64,000 nucleotides of DNA from Epilithonimonas hispanica (GTDB lineage Bacteria; Bacteroidota; Bacteroidia; Flavobacteriales; Weeksellaceae), in the NCBI RefSeq assembly GCF_003385395.1, contig NZ_QNUG01000017.1:1-64000 (forward strand). The letters run 5' to 3'. Numbering within the stretch: the stretch's first letter is position 1; each line of letters opens with the position of its first letter. A program made the position numbers and the translations under genes. The notes beneath the pieces were generated by a model. That model made no database searches and was not told the DNA's origin. It saw only the letters and a list, made by a program, of their open reading frames with translations. Below, one piece after another: positions 52,402-61,109 of the stretch.

Positions 52402-54480
52402 ATGAAAGATTTAAAACTAGTGTTGTCAACACTTTTTCTATTTATAATAACCATTTTCAATGCGCAGATAAAAAATCCGGTTAAGTTCAAATTCGACGTG
52501 GTTTCTCTTGGAAAAGACGAATATGAAGCTGTTTTAACTGGAACTATTGAAGATAAATGGCACATTTATTCCCAAGATTTGCCACCAGATTCTGGAATTC
52601 CAACTGAATTTAAAATCACTTCAAAACAAGGCATTCAATTAATCGGGAAAGTTAAAGAAATTGGGAAAAAGCACGATGAGTTTTCGGAAGCTTTCGGAGC
52701 GCAGATTGTTTATTATTCTAATAAAGTGGTTTTCAAGCAGAAATTCAAACCGAAAGATGCTTCCAAACCTGCGACAATTACAGCTGAAATAATGTATCAG
52801 ACGTGTAATGACCGTGTTTGTCTGGCACCAAATACTTTAGAATTTGAAAAACAAATTGAAGGAAGTAAAACAGCGGTTGCACAAGAAGAAAAAGTTGAGA
52901 AAACAAAAGATACGATTTACGAAGTTGCTCCTATGGGCAAAGTTGGAACGGTTCTAAAACCGACAAACATTGAAGCGCAAGCTCCAACAGTTGCAAAACA
53001 AGAAGGTTTGAAAATTAATTCTTTGGACTTCAAAAATCCTTTAACGAATTGTGGAGCCGAGCAACAAAAGCCTCAAAACGATAATTGGTTGGTTCTTGGA
53101 TTAGGATTTTTAGGTGGACTAATTGCATTGCTCACACCGTGCGTTTTCCCAATGATTCCGTTGACGGTTTCATTCTTCACAAAAGGCAACAAAGACAAAG
53201 CAAAAGGTAAAAGAGATGCGTTTATTTACGGATTTTTCATTCTCCTGATTTTCGTTTTATTGAGTATTCCGTTTCATATTATTGATGGAATTTCGGGGAA
53301 TATTTTCAATCAGATTTCGACGAATATTTGGCTTAACTTATTTTTCTTTGCTATATTTTTATTCTTTGCTCTAAGTTTTTTCGGTTACTACGAAATAACT
53401 TTGCCAAGCTGGATTGCCAATAAATCTTCTAAAGCTGAGGAAGCGGGTGGAATCATTGGGATTTTCTTTATGGCATTGACTTTAGTGATTGTTTCTTTCT
53501 CCTGTACAGGTCCAATTTTAGGAAGTTTATTAGGCGGCGTTGTTGCTGGAGCGACTAATGTTCCGACATTACTGACGTTTGCTCTAGCTGGTTTCGGATT
53601 GGCTTGGGCATTGGTTTTCGGATTATTGGCGTTGTTTCCTCAAGCGTTACAAAGTTTACCAAAATCAGGGGGTTGGATGAACACCGTGAAAGTTGTTCTT
53701 GGATTTATTGAATTGGCTTTAGCCTTGAAATTCTTGTCAAAAGCAGATTTGGTTTCCAAAACATTCTTGTTGAAAAGAGAGCTTTTTATTGCACTTTGGA
53801 TTATTATCGCAATTGGATTAGTTGTTTATTTATTCGGTAAAATCAGATTTCCACACGATGATAAAAAACCGAAAATTTCTTTAACGAGAAGAATTCTTGG
53901 TGTGTTTGGGATTGTATTTATTGGATATTTGATTCAAGGATTGATTCCTTCAGAAAAACCTAAATTACAAATGTTAAGCGGGATTTTGCCTCCGTTAAAT
54001 GTTAGTTATTTCCACAAAGAAGAAGACGGAATTCTGGGTTTGAAACCTTATCATAATTACTTTGAAGCAATTGAAGTGGCGAAGAAAGAAAATAAGCCAG
54101 TTTTGATAGATTTCACAGGTTACGGTTGTGAAAATTGCCGAAAAATGGAGGAGTTTGTATGGAGCCAGGATGATGTTTTGCCAATTCTTCAAAATGACTT
54201 AATCATTGCTTCGGTTTATGTGGATGACAAAGAAGAATTGCCTGAAAATGAACAAATAAAAATCGATATGGGAGAAGGTCAAATGAAGAAAGTGAAAACA
54301 ATAGGAGACAAATGGAGCTTGTTCCAACAAGTTAATTTCAATAACAATTCTCAGCCACATTATGTTTTGGTTACGCCAGACCAAAAAGTGATTAATTCGC
54401 CTGTTTCTGGATATATGCCAAAAGAAGATTTCAAAAAGTTCCTGAAATGTGGTATTGATTATTTTAAGAATAACAATTGA
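52402..54480 (+). CDS. dsbD: DsbD-family thiol:disulfide interchange protein
   Basis: This is a 692-residue protein with a signal peptide, an N-terminal periplasmic domain (CNDRVCLAPNTL holds the redox Cys pair), a membrane region with about eight helices (TPCVFPMIPLTVSFF and SCTGPILGSLL carry the transmembrane cysteines), and a C-terminal thioredoxin domain with YGCENCRKM about 115 residues from the end. It carries electrons from cytoplasmic thioredoxin to the periplasm. The ATG for MKDLKL is chosen; the longer frame would start inside the adjacent repeat. All three cysteine pairs expected of DsbD are present. Confidence 0.92.
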   Translation: MKDLKLVLSTLFLFIITIFNAQIKNPVKFKFDVVSLGKDEYEAVLTGTIEDKWHIYSQDLPPDSGIPTEFKITSKQGIQLIGKVKEIGKKHDEFSEAFGAQIVYYSNKVVFKQKFKPKDASKPATITAEIMYQTCNDRVCLAPNTLEFEKQIEGSKTAVAQEEKVEKTKDTIYEVAPMGKVGTVLKPTNIEAQAPTVAKQEGLKINSLDFKNPLTNCGAEQQKPQNDNWLVLGLGFLGGLIALLTPCVFPMIPLTVSFFTKGNKDKAKGKRDAFIYGFFILLIFVLLSIPFHIIDGISGNIFNQISTNIWLNLFFFAIFLFFALSFFGYYEITLPSWIANKSSKAEEAGGIIGIFFMALTLVIVSFSCTGPILGSLLGGVVAGATNVPTLLTFALAGFGLAWALVFGLLALFPQALQSLPKSGGWMNTVKVVLGFIELALALKFLSKADLVSKTFLLKRELFIALWIIIAIGLVVYLFGKIRFPHDDKKPKISLTRRILGVFGIVFIGYLIQGLIPSEKPKLQMLSGILPPLNVSYFHKEEDGILGLKPYHNYFEAIEVAKKENKPVLIDFTGYGCENCRKMEEFVWSQDDVLPILQNDLIIASVYVDDKEELPENEQIKIDMGEGQMKKVKTIGDKWSLFQQVNFNNNSQPHYVLVTPDQKVINSPVSGYMPKEDFKKFLKCGIDYFKNNN

Positions 54481-54535
54481 TTTTAAAACATATTTTGTCA
54501 AAGTTAAAATCTTTGATAAAGTTTTCAACTATTTT

Positions 54536-54559
54536 AAGAGTTTCTTTCCAGAAGCTCTT
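54536..54559 (+). terminator. Terminator after dsbD
   Basis: AAGAGTTTCT (54536-54545) pairs with AGAAGCTCTT (54550-54559), with one G-U pair, followed by TTTTT. Confidence 0.7.
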
Positions 54560-54590
54560 TTTTTATTTATTTTAGAGGAAAATTAAACCA

Positions 54591-55091
54591 ATGAAAAATC
54601 TTTTGCCGATTGCTATTTTGCTTTCCGTCTTCTCTTGTAAAAAATCTGAAAAAACTAATTCTCCAAAAGTTGACAGCGCAAAAATCATTGATTCCATCAA
54701 TGTCGCAAGAACCAAAATCAACGATAGTATTTTGGCGAGTCGAGCTTTTAAAGATTTGTCGGGAACACACAGCCTAACTCACGATATGATTGCTGGAAAT
54801 GGTAAAATTAGCTTTGCAAAAACTGGCGAAGACCAATATAAAATCTCTGGCGAAAACAAAGCAGGAAGTAATTTTGTGAAAATCGAAGGAACTGCAAAAG
54901 TGACTTCTTCAAAAAATCTTAAATTTAACGGAAAGATTTCGCAAAGTATTTCCGATTATAATGATGGAAAATTAGACGTACGAAACGGAACAAGAAATTT
55001 CTCAACAAAAGATGGCGGAAAAACTTTCAAACTGCACGAATCTGTAAACCAAGCAGGTTTTGCAGACGACATTATTATCAAAATTCAATAG
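54591..55091 (+). CDS. Putative lipoprotein, function unknown
   Basis: This 166-residue protein has a lipoprotein signal, MKNLLPIAILLSVFSC, with the lipid-bearing Cys followed by KKSEKTN. The mature part starts with a helix-prone stretch (DSAKIIDSINVARTKINDSI) and ends in a beta-rich domain (KISGENKAGSNFVKIEGTAK). No family is recognised. It is a stand-alone gene ahead of a dispersed repeat. Confidence 0.7.
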   Translation: MKNLLPIAILLSVFSCKKSEKTNSPKVDSAKIIDSINVARTKINDSILASRAFKDLSGTHSLTHDMIAGNGKISFAKTGEDQYKISGENKAGSNFVKIEGTAKVTSSKNLKFNGKISQSISDYNDGKLDVRNGTRNFSTKDGGKTFKLHESVNQAGFADDIIIKIQ

Positions 55092-55095
55092 CGAA

Positions 55096-55140
55096 TTTGT
55101 CTGTCTGAGGCGAAGTTTATCCTGAGCTTGGCGAAGGAAA
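55096..55140. repeat. CTGAG...CGAAG dispersed repeat
   Basis: Two half-units, CTGAGGCGAAG (55105-55115) and CCTGAGCTTGGCGAAGG (55121-55137). This class (CCTGAGCxxGxCGAAGG) is widely scattered between genes in Bacteroidota and other phyla, by memory. Confidence 0.55.
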
Positions 55141-55160
55141 GACCATTAAAAAATAAAAAT

Positions 55161-55943
55161 ATGCTCAATTACGAAATACAAGGCAACGGTTCAGAAAATT
55201 TAGTTTTACTTCACGGATTTATGGAAAATCTCTCAATTTGGGATGATATGATTCCGTTTCTGTCAGAGAAGTTCAAGCTGATAAAAATTGATTTGCCAGG
55301 TTTTGGAAAATCTGATGTTGTTGCAGAAATTCAAACTTCTGAAATAATGGCTGAAGAAGTCAAAAAAGTTACGGATGAATTGGGCTTGACAGAATTTCAT
55401 TTGCTGGGACATTCGATGGGCGGTTATATTTCTTTGGCGTTTGCGGAAAAATATCCTGAGCTTTTGAAATCATTTACTTTGTTTTTCTCCACTTATTTTG
55501 CTGATGACGAAGCAAAGAAAGAAACCAGAAGAAAAGGACTGAGAATCATCAAAGAAAATCTCAGAGCATTTGTCAACGCAGGCGTTCCCAATCTTTTCAA
55601 CCCAAACGAACATGATATTCTTGAATCTAAAATTAAACTCGCAAAGGAAACCGCTTACACATCTTCCGTTGAAGGTGTTTTAGCATCGCAAAAAGGAATG
55701 ATAGAACGTATTGATAGAAAATCGGTTTTAGAAAACTTTGAAGGAAAAATACTTGTTTTATCAGGCAAACACGATTCTGCTGTCAACTCTGAGAAAACAA
55801 TCAAAAATCTTCCGGAAAGAACCAATGTCAAATCTTATGTCCTAGATTGCGGACACAATGGACATTGGGAAAAACCCGAGATTTGTGCCTCGATTATTAA
55901 TACAGAATTACTACATCATTTACCAAAAAAACTTATTTTCTAA
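55161..55943 (+). CDS. Alpha/beta hydrolase
   Basis: This 260-residue enzyme has the nucleophile elbow GHSMGG (Ser), an acid in LSGKHDSAV and the final His in CGHNGHWEKP. The oxyanion region is LVLLHGFMENL. It is of the general esterase/BioH-like type, with the substrate unknown. The ATG for MLNYEIQ is chosen; a TTG frame upstream would run into the dispersed repeat. Its stop overlaps the start of the next gene by one base (TAATG), so the pair is probably translated together. Confidence 0.88.
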   Translation: MLNYEIQGNGSENLVLLHGFMENLSIWDDMIPFLSEKFKLIKIDLPGFGKSDVVAEIQTSEIMAEEVKKVTDELGLTEFHLLGHSMGGYISLAFAEKYPELLKSFTLFFSTYFADDEAKKETRRKGLRIIKENLRAFVNAGVPNLFNPNEHDILESKIKLAKETAYTSSVEGVLASQKGMIERIDRKSVLENFEGKILVLSGKHDSAVNSEKTIKNLPERTNVKSYVLDCGHNGHWEKPEICASIINTELLHHLPKKLIF

Positions 55944-56305
55944 TGGAAATCATCTCAAAAATCCTCATCGCGATTGTCGCATTGGAGCATCTCTACATCC
56001 TTTACATGGAGATGTTTGCATGGGAAACACTTGGCAAAAAAACGTTTAAAACAATTCCGTCAGAACTTTTCAAACCCACCAAAAGTTTGGCTGCTAATCA
56101 AGGACTTTACAATGGATTTTTATCAGCTGGATTGATTTGGAGTTTTTTTATTTGTGACGAAAATTGGTCAAAAAATGTTGCTGTCTTTTTTCTTGGATGC
56201 GTAATTGTCGCAGGGATTTACGGTGCATTATCAGCTCCAAAGAAAATATTTTTTGTTCAAGCGTTACCTGCAATTATTGCGCTGATTTTCGTTTTGTTAA
56301 GATAA
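55943..56305 (+). CDS. DUF1304 membrane protein
   Basis: This 120-residue protein has four hydrophobic helices. It begins ISKILIAIVALEHLYILYMEMFAW and contains NQGLYNGFLSAGLIW, the two signature blocks of the DUF1304 family. The function is unknown. It is translationally coupled to the preceding hydrolase. Confidence 0.9.
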   Translation: MEIISKILIAIVALEHLYILYMEMFAWETLGKKTFKTIPSELFKPTKSLAANQGLYNGFLSAGLIWSFFICDENWSKNVAVFFLGCVIVAGIYGALSAPKKIFFVQALPAIIALIFVLLR

Positions 56306-56310
56306 ATTTT

Positions 56311-56430
56311 TAGGAGCTTAATCCCGCTATCCGCTATATCTTTTTTGTCATTGCGAACGAGGTGAAGCAATCTGTTGAATTTTTTGGCAATCGCAATAAC
56401 AAAAAAGGATGCCGCTACTATCGGGGCTAT
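56311..56430. repeat. Nested palindromic intergenic repeat
   Basis: The outer arms, TCCCGCTATCCGCTATATC (56322-56340) and GGATGCCGCTACTATCGGGG (56408-56427, reverse-complement-like), enclose a second repeat containing GTCATTGCGAACGAGG (56347-56362) and CAATCGCAATAAC (56388-56400). Both classes recur in flavobacterial genomes, by memory. They separate the converging DUF1304 and nrnA genes. Confidence 0.6.
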
Positions 56431-56470
56431 GGGTTCTGTCAATAATTCGACGATTTTACATTAAAAAAAA

Positions 56471-56519
56471 TGTCATTCAATAAAAATCTAAAAAATGCTC
56501 AGATTCTCACAGAATGACA
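56471..56519. repeat. TGTCATTC inverted pair
   Basis: TGTCATTC (56471-56478) and GAATGACA (56512-56519) are an exact 8-bp inverted pair about 33 bp apart, just after the nested repeat. Confidence 0.5.
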
Positions 56520-56545
56520 AATATGTTGTTGAAAGATTGTTTAGA

Positions 56546-57550
56546 TTAAAAATCCTCAGCTTCCACTTTTTCTTTGAAATCAGAAATAGTTTCCTCTATC
56601 GATTTGAAATACTTTCCTCCAGAAGCATTGATGTGTCCGCCGCCGTTGAAGTGTTTTCTTGCAAATTGATTCGTATCCACAGAATCCTTAGAACGGAAAG
56701 AAATCTTGATGAAATCCTCATAAAGGTCTTCCATAAAGAAAACAGCCATTTTAGTTCCAAGAACACTTAATCCATAATTTACGAAACCTTCCGTATCGCC
56801 TTTGTCAAAGCCATATTCTTTTAGTTCAGAACGTTTTAGCCAAAGAATGGCAACTTTTCCTTCTTTCGTCAACTCAATTCGGCTAAGAACGAGAGAAAGT
56901 AAATGAAGTCGAGAGATTGTATTTGTATCCCAAGTGTTTGACGTGATTATTGCTGGATCAGCGCCTTTTTCAATTAGTTCTGCAACAATTCTATGAGTCG
57001 TAGCACTCGTAGAACGGAATCGGAAGCCACCTGTATCTGTCATTATTCCTGTATAAAGACATTGTGCAATATCAATATTCACAAGGTTTTCATCGTTGTT
57101 TGCTTGGATGAAGTGATAAACCATTTGGCAAGTCGCAGGAACTGTGGTGTCAGAATAGATGTAATCAAATTGTTCCGGCATCTGGTGATGGTCAATCAAA
57201 ACTTTTTTCGCTTTTGACTTGGTAACCCAATCGCCAAGAATCCCGATTCTGGTTGGTGAATTAAAATCTAAACAGAAGATAACATCAGCATTATAAATAG
57301 CTTCGCCAGCCACTTTTCTTTTATATTCTCCGATAACGATTTGTTTCGCTTCGGGCATCCATTTCAGGAATTTTGGAAAATCGTTTGGTGTTATGACAAT
57401 TGCATTTATTCCTTTTGTTTTCAAATAATGTTTCAAACCAAGAGAAGAACCAATGGCGTCTCCGTCGGGATTATGATGCGTTACAATAACGATGTTGCTT
57501 TCCGGAACAAGAAGATGATTGATTTCTGAGATTTCTTTGTCTGTAAACAT
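56546..57550 (-). CDS. nrnA: Bifunctional oligoribonuclease/PAP phosphatase, DHH family
   Basis: This is a 334-residue enzyme with DHH and DHHA1 domains. The metal ligands are in THHNPDGDAIGSSLG and LIDHHQMPEQFD, and the C-terminal substrate loop is in HFNGGGHINASGG. NrnA degrades very short RNAs and converts 3'-phosphoadenosine 5'-phosphate to AMP. The length and motifs match. It has its own promoter and is convergent with the preceding genes. Confidence 0.92.
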   Translation of the reverse strand: MFTDKEISEINHLLVPESNIVIVTHHNPDGDAIGSSLGLKHYLKTKGINAIVITPNDFPKFLKWMPEAKQIVIGEYKRKVAGEAIYNADVIFCLDFNSPTRIGILGDWVTKSKAKKVLIDHHQMPEQFDYIYSDTTVPATCQMVYHFIQANNDENLVNIDIAQCLYTGIMTDTGGFRFRSTSATTHRIVAELIEKGADPAIITSNTWDTNTISRLHLLSLVLSRIELTKEGKVAILWLKRSELKEYGFDKGDTEGFVNYGLSVLGTKMAVFFMEDLYEDFIKISFRSKDSVDTNQFARKHFNGGGHINASGGKYFKSIEETISDFKEKVEAEDF

Positions 57551-57579
57551 AAATGATTATTTGAATAAATGTGAAGCAT

Positions 57580-57587
57580 CAAAGGTA
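57580..57587 (-). promoter_or_regulatory. -7 box upstream of nrnA
   Basis: TACCTTTG on the minus strand matches TAnnTTTG, 29 bp upstream of the ATG. Confidence 0.5.
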
Positions 57588-57601
57588 AGATTTTAAATAA
57601 A

Positions 57602-57628
57602 AAAATCGACTCAAATTTGAACCGATTT
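57602..57628 (-). terminator. Terminator-like hairpin after the sorting-domain relic
   Basis: AAAATCG (57602-57608) pairs with CGATTTT (57623-57629), with an inner palindrome TCAAATTTGA. A T-tract follows on the minus strand. Confidence 0.55.
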
Positions 57629-57647
57629 TTTTGTTATGAATTAAAGC

Positions 57648-57760
57648 TTATTTTTTAATAATCTTCTGAACAGATTGTCCATCTACTTTAAGATAATAGA
57701 TTCCTGAAGCTAGATTTTTGATATTGATTTCCGCTTTTGTTGTGTTAATGTGAGGTCTTC
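57648..57760 (-). pseudogene. Relic of a T9SS C-terminal sorting domain
   Basis: The minus strand can be read as about 37 codons ending in TAA at 57648. The peptide contains INIKNLASGIYYLKVDG and ends SVQKIIKK, a clear type IX sorting-domain tail like those of the two cargo proteins in this window. The start of the gene is missing; upstream the sequence runs into the era promoter with no room for a signal peptide or mature domain. A terminator-like hairpin still follows it. It is therefore a truncated gene remnant. Confidence 0.75.
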
Positions 57761-57773
57761 CTTTAAAAAATCG

Positions 57774-57781
57774 TAACTTTG
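57774..57781 (+). promoter_or_regulatory. -7 box upstream of era
   Basis: TAACTTTG matches TAnnTTTG, 30 bp upstream of the era ATG. Confidence 0.5.
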
Positions 57782-57811
57782 TAGCCTATTTCAATTTCAT
57801 TCAAAACAACA

Positions 57812-58687
57812 ATGCACAAAGCAGGATTCGTAAATATTGTAGGGAAACCTAATGCCGGAAAATCTACACTTCTCAATCAATTGATGGGAGAGAAGCTGGC
57901 GATTGTAACCCAAAAAGCTCAAACAACAAGACATAGAATTTTCGGAATTTATAATGAAGAAGACCTTCAAATCGTATTTTCTGACACTCCTGGCGTTTTG
58001 GATCCAAAATATGGTTTACAGGAAAAAATGATGGATTTTGTAAAAGATTCTTTGCAAGATGCGGACGTTTTCTTGTTTATTGTAGATGTGACAGATAAAA
58101 GTGAACAATCAGAATTTTTAATTGATAAGCTGAACAAAATTCCTGTTCCCGTTTTATTACTATTAAATAAAATCGACCAAACCAATCAACAGGATCTAGA
58201 AAAAATAGCAACAGATTGGCACGAGAGAATTCCTAAGGCAGAGATTCTTCCAATTTCGGCACTTAACAATTTTAATTTGGATGTTATTCTTCCAAAATTG
58301 AAGGAAATGTTGCCTGAGAATCCGGCTTATTATGACAAGGATATGTACACAGATAAACCCGAAAGATTCTTTGTGAATGAGGCAATCCGTGAAAAAATTC
58401 TTCTTAATTATGACAAAGAAATACCTTATTCTGTAGAAGTAGTTACGGAGATTTTCAAAGAAAAAGAAGGTGTTATTATCATAGATTCGATAATCTATGT
58501 CGAAAGAGACACACAGAAAGGAATCATCATTGGTCACAAAGGCGAGGCAATCAAAAAAGTAGGAACCGAGGCTAGAATTGACCTTGAGAAATTCTTTAAT
58601 AAAAAACTTCATCTTAATCTTTTTGTAAAAGTCAAAAAAGACTGGCGCAAAAATGATAGAGATCTCAAAAATTTTGGTTACCGTTAA
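57812..58687 (+). CDS. era: GTPase Era
   Basis: This 291-residue protein has an N-terminal GTPase domain: G1 GKPNAGKST (residues 11-19), G3 DTPGVLD and G4 LLNKID. The C-terminal KH domain contains GIIIGHKGEAIKKVG. Era binds 16S rRNA and is needed for 30S ribosome assembly. The length is normal. Its terminator follows immediately. Confidence 0.97.
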   Translation: MHKAGFVNIVGKPNAGKSTLLNQLMGEKLAIVTQKAQTTRHRIFGIYNEEDLQIVFSDTPGVLDPKYGLQEKMMDFVKDSLQDADVFLFIVDVTDKSEQSEFLIDKLNKIPVPVLLLLNKIDQTNQQDLEKIATDWHERIPKAEILPISALNNFNLDVILPKLKEMLPENPAYYDKDMYTDKPERFFVNEAIREKILLNYDKEIPYSVEVVTEIFKEKEGVIIIDSIIYVERDTQKGIIIGHKGEAIKKVGTEARIDLEKFFNKKLHLNLFVKVKKDWRKNDRDLKNFGYR

Positions 58688-58695
58688 AATCATCT

Positions 58696-58720
58696 AAAAT
58701 CCTTTTCTATAAAGGATTTT
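58696..58720 (+). terminator. Terminator after era
   Basis: AAAATCCTTT (58696-58705) pairs with AAAGGATTTT (58711-58720), followed by TTTTTG. Confidence 0.85.
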
Positions 58721-58724
58721 TTTG

Positions 58725-58732
58725 TAGCTTTG
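58725..58732 (+). promoter_or_regulatory. -7 box upstream of doxX
   Basis: TAGCTTTG matches TAnnTTTG, 20 bp upstream of the ATG. Confidence 0.4.
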
Positions 58733-58752
58733 AGTTAAATTCGATTTTAATA

Positions 58753-59183
58753 ATGAGAAATTTTAATTCTACAAAAGTGAATGATAACGTTTTAAACGGA
58801 TTGATATTAGTAATTCGACTCTTTGTAGGAATATCAATGCTGACTCACGCTTTGCCTAAATTCGAGAAATTAATTGCGAATGATAATATAGAATTTATAA
58901 ATTTTCTAGGACTAGGATCTGCAATTTCTTTAGTATTGGTGGTTTTTGCAGAGCTTCTTTGTTCTGTTTTTATAATTTTTGGATTCATAACAAGGCTTGC
59001 TGCAATACCTTTAATGATAACAATGCTTGGCTTGTTGCGTTTTTTGTCGTTCATGGTTCAGATTCCTATGCGGCAAAAGAATTGAGTTTGGTTTACTTTT
59101 TCTTTTACCTCACATTGTTGATCTTAGGCTCCGGAAAATTTTCTTTGGATTTTTTATTTTCGAAAAAAGAAGATCTTTATTAA
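58753..59183 (+). pseudogene. Frameshifted DoxX-family membrane protein
   Basis: The first frame gives 110 residues (to 59085) that begin as a normal DoxX protein (LILVIRLFVGISMLTHALPKFE) but degrade after PLMITML. A second frame continues the family sequence (VAFFVVHGSDSYAAKELSL, then SGKFSLDFLF) to a stop at 59181. The break coincides with a 5-bp tandem duplication, GCTTG GCTTG at 59025-59034. Removing one copy restores one continuous frame through MLVAFF. DoxX proteins are four-helix membrane proteins, some linked to respiratory quinone oxidation. It may be a recent mutation, a phase-variable site or a sequencing error. Confidence 0.85.
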
Positions 59184-59368
59184 TTAAACCATTGTGCTAC
59201 ATAATCTTTAATAATTATCCAAAAATTTTTCCCCAGAAAATAAATTAATGTAGAAGTGATAATTCCTTTTACCGTAAAAAAAATAATTCCACCAATTCCA
59301 AACTTTTTTAGCAGACTTTTCCACTTCGGCAATTTCTTTTCTTCGCTTGTCTCTTGCTGGTCTTCCAT
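59180..59368 (-). CDS. Small single-pass membrane protein, function unknown
   Basis: This 62-residue protein has a charged N-terminal region (MEDQQETSEEKKLPKWKSLLKK), then two hydrophobic stretches (GIGGIIFFTVKGIITSTLIYFL) and an aromatic tail. It overlaps the broken doxX by 4 bp at the convergent ends. No family is recognised. A gene of this type is plausible, although its short length limits confidence. Confidence 0.5.
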   Translation of the reverse strand: MEDQQETSEEKKLPKWKSLLKKFGIGGIIFFTVKGIITSTLIYFLGKNFWIIIKDYVAQWFN

Positions 59369-59494
59369 TTTTTATTTTTCACAAAAATAAGAAAAATTCT
59401 ACAGTTTAGATTTATTCAAAATAACTAAAAGTCAGGAAAAATTCCATTTTTTTAGCTCTCAAATCTTTAAATTCTACAACGCTCCAACTTCTTT

Positions 59495-59521
59495 ACTAAC
59501 GATTGTTAGTTTTTAATTTTG
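59495..59521 (+). promoter_or_regulatory. Palindromic operator candidate and -7 box of the lysine operon
   Basis: A 16-bp palindrome, ACTAAC GATT GTTAGT (59495-59510), ends 3 bp before TAATTTTG (59514-59521), a perfect TAnnTTTG box 49 bp upstream of the aldehyde dehydrogenase ATG. Lying just ahead of the -7 box, it resembles TetR-type binding sites. No regulator gene is in the window. Confidence 0.55.
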
Positions 59522-59570
59522 CCGGTCAAATTATATTTTTATCTTTAGAGAATTCAAAAATTAAAAATAT

Positions 59571-61109
59571 ATGTCTTCGATTTCGATCTCAGAAAGCTTG
59601 AAAAGATTAGGTATCTCAACAGAAAACAACGGAACTTCAACTGGTTTAGAATTTTTCTCATCTGGTAATAAGATAGAAAGCAATTCTCCGGTAAATGGAA
59701 AATTGATAGCTTCTGTTAAAACCTCTGATGCTAATGACTACGAAAAAGTAGTTGCAAAAGCGCAGGAAGCTTATAAAGAATTCAGACAGATTCCTTCGCC
59801 AAAAAGAGGAGATTTGGTTCGTCAATTTGGAAATAAATTGAGAGAATACAAAGACGATTTGGGTAAACTCGTTTCTTACGAGATGGGGAAATCTTTGCAG
59901 GAAGGTCTGGGTGAAGTTCAGGAGATGATTGACATCTGCGATTTTGCAGTTGGTTTGTCTCGTCAGCTCCATGGTTATACTATGCATTCTGAAAGACCTG
60001 GGCACAGAATGTACGAACAATATCATCCGTTGGGGATTGTTGGAGTGATTTCGGCTTTCAATTTTCCGGTTGCAGTATGGAGCTGGAACGCAGCTTTAGC
60101 TTGGATTTGTGGGAATGTTGTCATTTGGAAACCTTCTGAAAAAACACCGCTTTGTGCAATTGCCTGCCAATATATCTTTGCTGAAGTTGCAAGAGAAAAT
60201 GGTTTGCCGGAAGGAATTTCTAACTTGGTAATTGCTGACCACGAGATTGGAGATAAATTAGTAAATGATAAAAAAATAGCCCTTGTTTCTTTTACAGGTT
60301 CTACTAGAGTTGGAAGAATTGTAGGGAAAAATGTTGCAGAACGTTTCGGAAAATCCATTTTGGAATTAGGTGGAAATAATGCGATTATCATTACAGAAAA
60401 TGCAGACCTTAATATGTCAATCATCGGCGCGGTTTTCGGTGCGGTGGGTACGGCTGGACAAAGATGTACTTCTACAAGAAGATTAATTATCCACGAATCT
60501 GTTTATGATGAAGTTAAAAACCGTTTGGTAAAAGCTTACGGACAATTGAAAATCGGAAATCCGTTGGATGAAACTAATCACGTTGGTCCGCTTATCGACA
60601 AATCTGCAGTAAAACAATATCAAGATTCCATCGATAAATGTAAATCGGAAGGCGGTAAATTTATCGTTGAAGGTGGTGTTTTGGAAGGTGAAAATTACAC
60701 TTCTGGATGTTACGTAAAACCTTGCATTGCTGAGGTTGAAAACAGTTATGAAATCGTTCAACACGAGACTTTTGCACCAATTCTTTATTTGATTAAATAT
60801 AAAAATCTGGATGAAGCAATTGCTTTACAGAACGATGTTCCGCAAGGTTTAAGTTCTGCAATTATGACTCAAAACCTAAGAGAAGCAGAATTATTCTTGT
60901 CAAACGGAGGTTCAGATTGTGGAATCGCAAACGTGAATATTGGAACTTCTGGAGCAGAAATCGGAGGTGCTTTTGGTGGCGAAAAAGAAACTGGAGGCGG
61001 ACGAGAATCTGGTTCCGATGTTTGGAAATATTATATGAGAAGACAGACTAACACCATCAATTATACCACAAGCTTACCTTTAGCACAGGGGATTAAATTC
61101 GATTTATAA
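59571..61109 (+). CDS. Aldehyde dehydrogenase, 2-aminoadipate-semialdehyde (antiquitin-type) family
   Basis: This 512-residue NAD(P)-dependent enzyme has the ALDH core: [10 protein letters not shown] (cofactor), [10 protein letters not shown] (catalytic Glu) and [15 protein letters not shown] (catalytic Cys). ELGGNNAI and the overall alignment fit antiquitin/ALDH7-like enzymes, which oxidise L-2-aminoadipate 6-semialdehyde. The same operon carries an L-lysine 6-transaminase, so together they take lysine to 2-aminoadipate. A lat/pcd pair of this kind is known from Flavobacterium lutescens. Its stop is directly followed by the next ATG. Confidence 0.9.
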   Translation: MSSISISESLKRLGISTENNGTSTGLEFFSSGNKIESNSPVNGKLIASVKTSDANDYEKVVAKAQEAYKEFRQIPSPKRGDLVRQFGNKLREYKDDLGKLVSYEMGKSLQEGLGEVQEMIDICDFAVGLSRQLHGYTMHSERPGHRMYEQYHPLGIVGVISAFNFPVAVWSWNAALAWICGNVVIWKPSEKTPLCAIACQYIFAEVARENGLPEGISNLVIADHEIGDKLVNDKKIALVSFTGSTRVGRIVGKNVAERFGKSILELGGNNAIIITENADLNMSIIGAVFGAVGTAGQRCTSTRRLIIHESVYDEVKNRLVKAYGQLKIGNPLDETNHVGPLIDKSAVKQYQDSIDKCKSEGGKFIVEGGVLEGENYTSGCYVKPCIAEVENSYEIVQHETFAPILYLIKYKNLDEAIALQNDVPQGLSSAIMTQNLREAELFLSNGGSDCGIANVNIGTSGAEIGGAFGGEKETGGGRESGSDVWKYYMRRQTNTINYTTSLPLAQGIKFDL

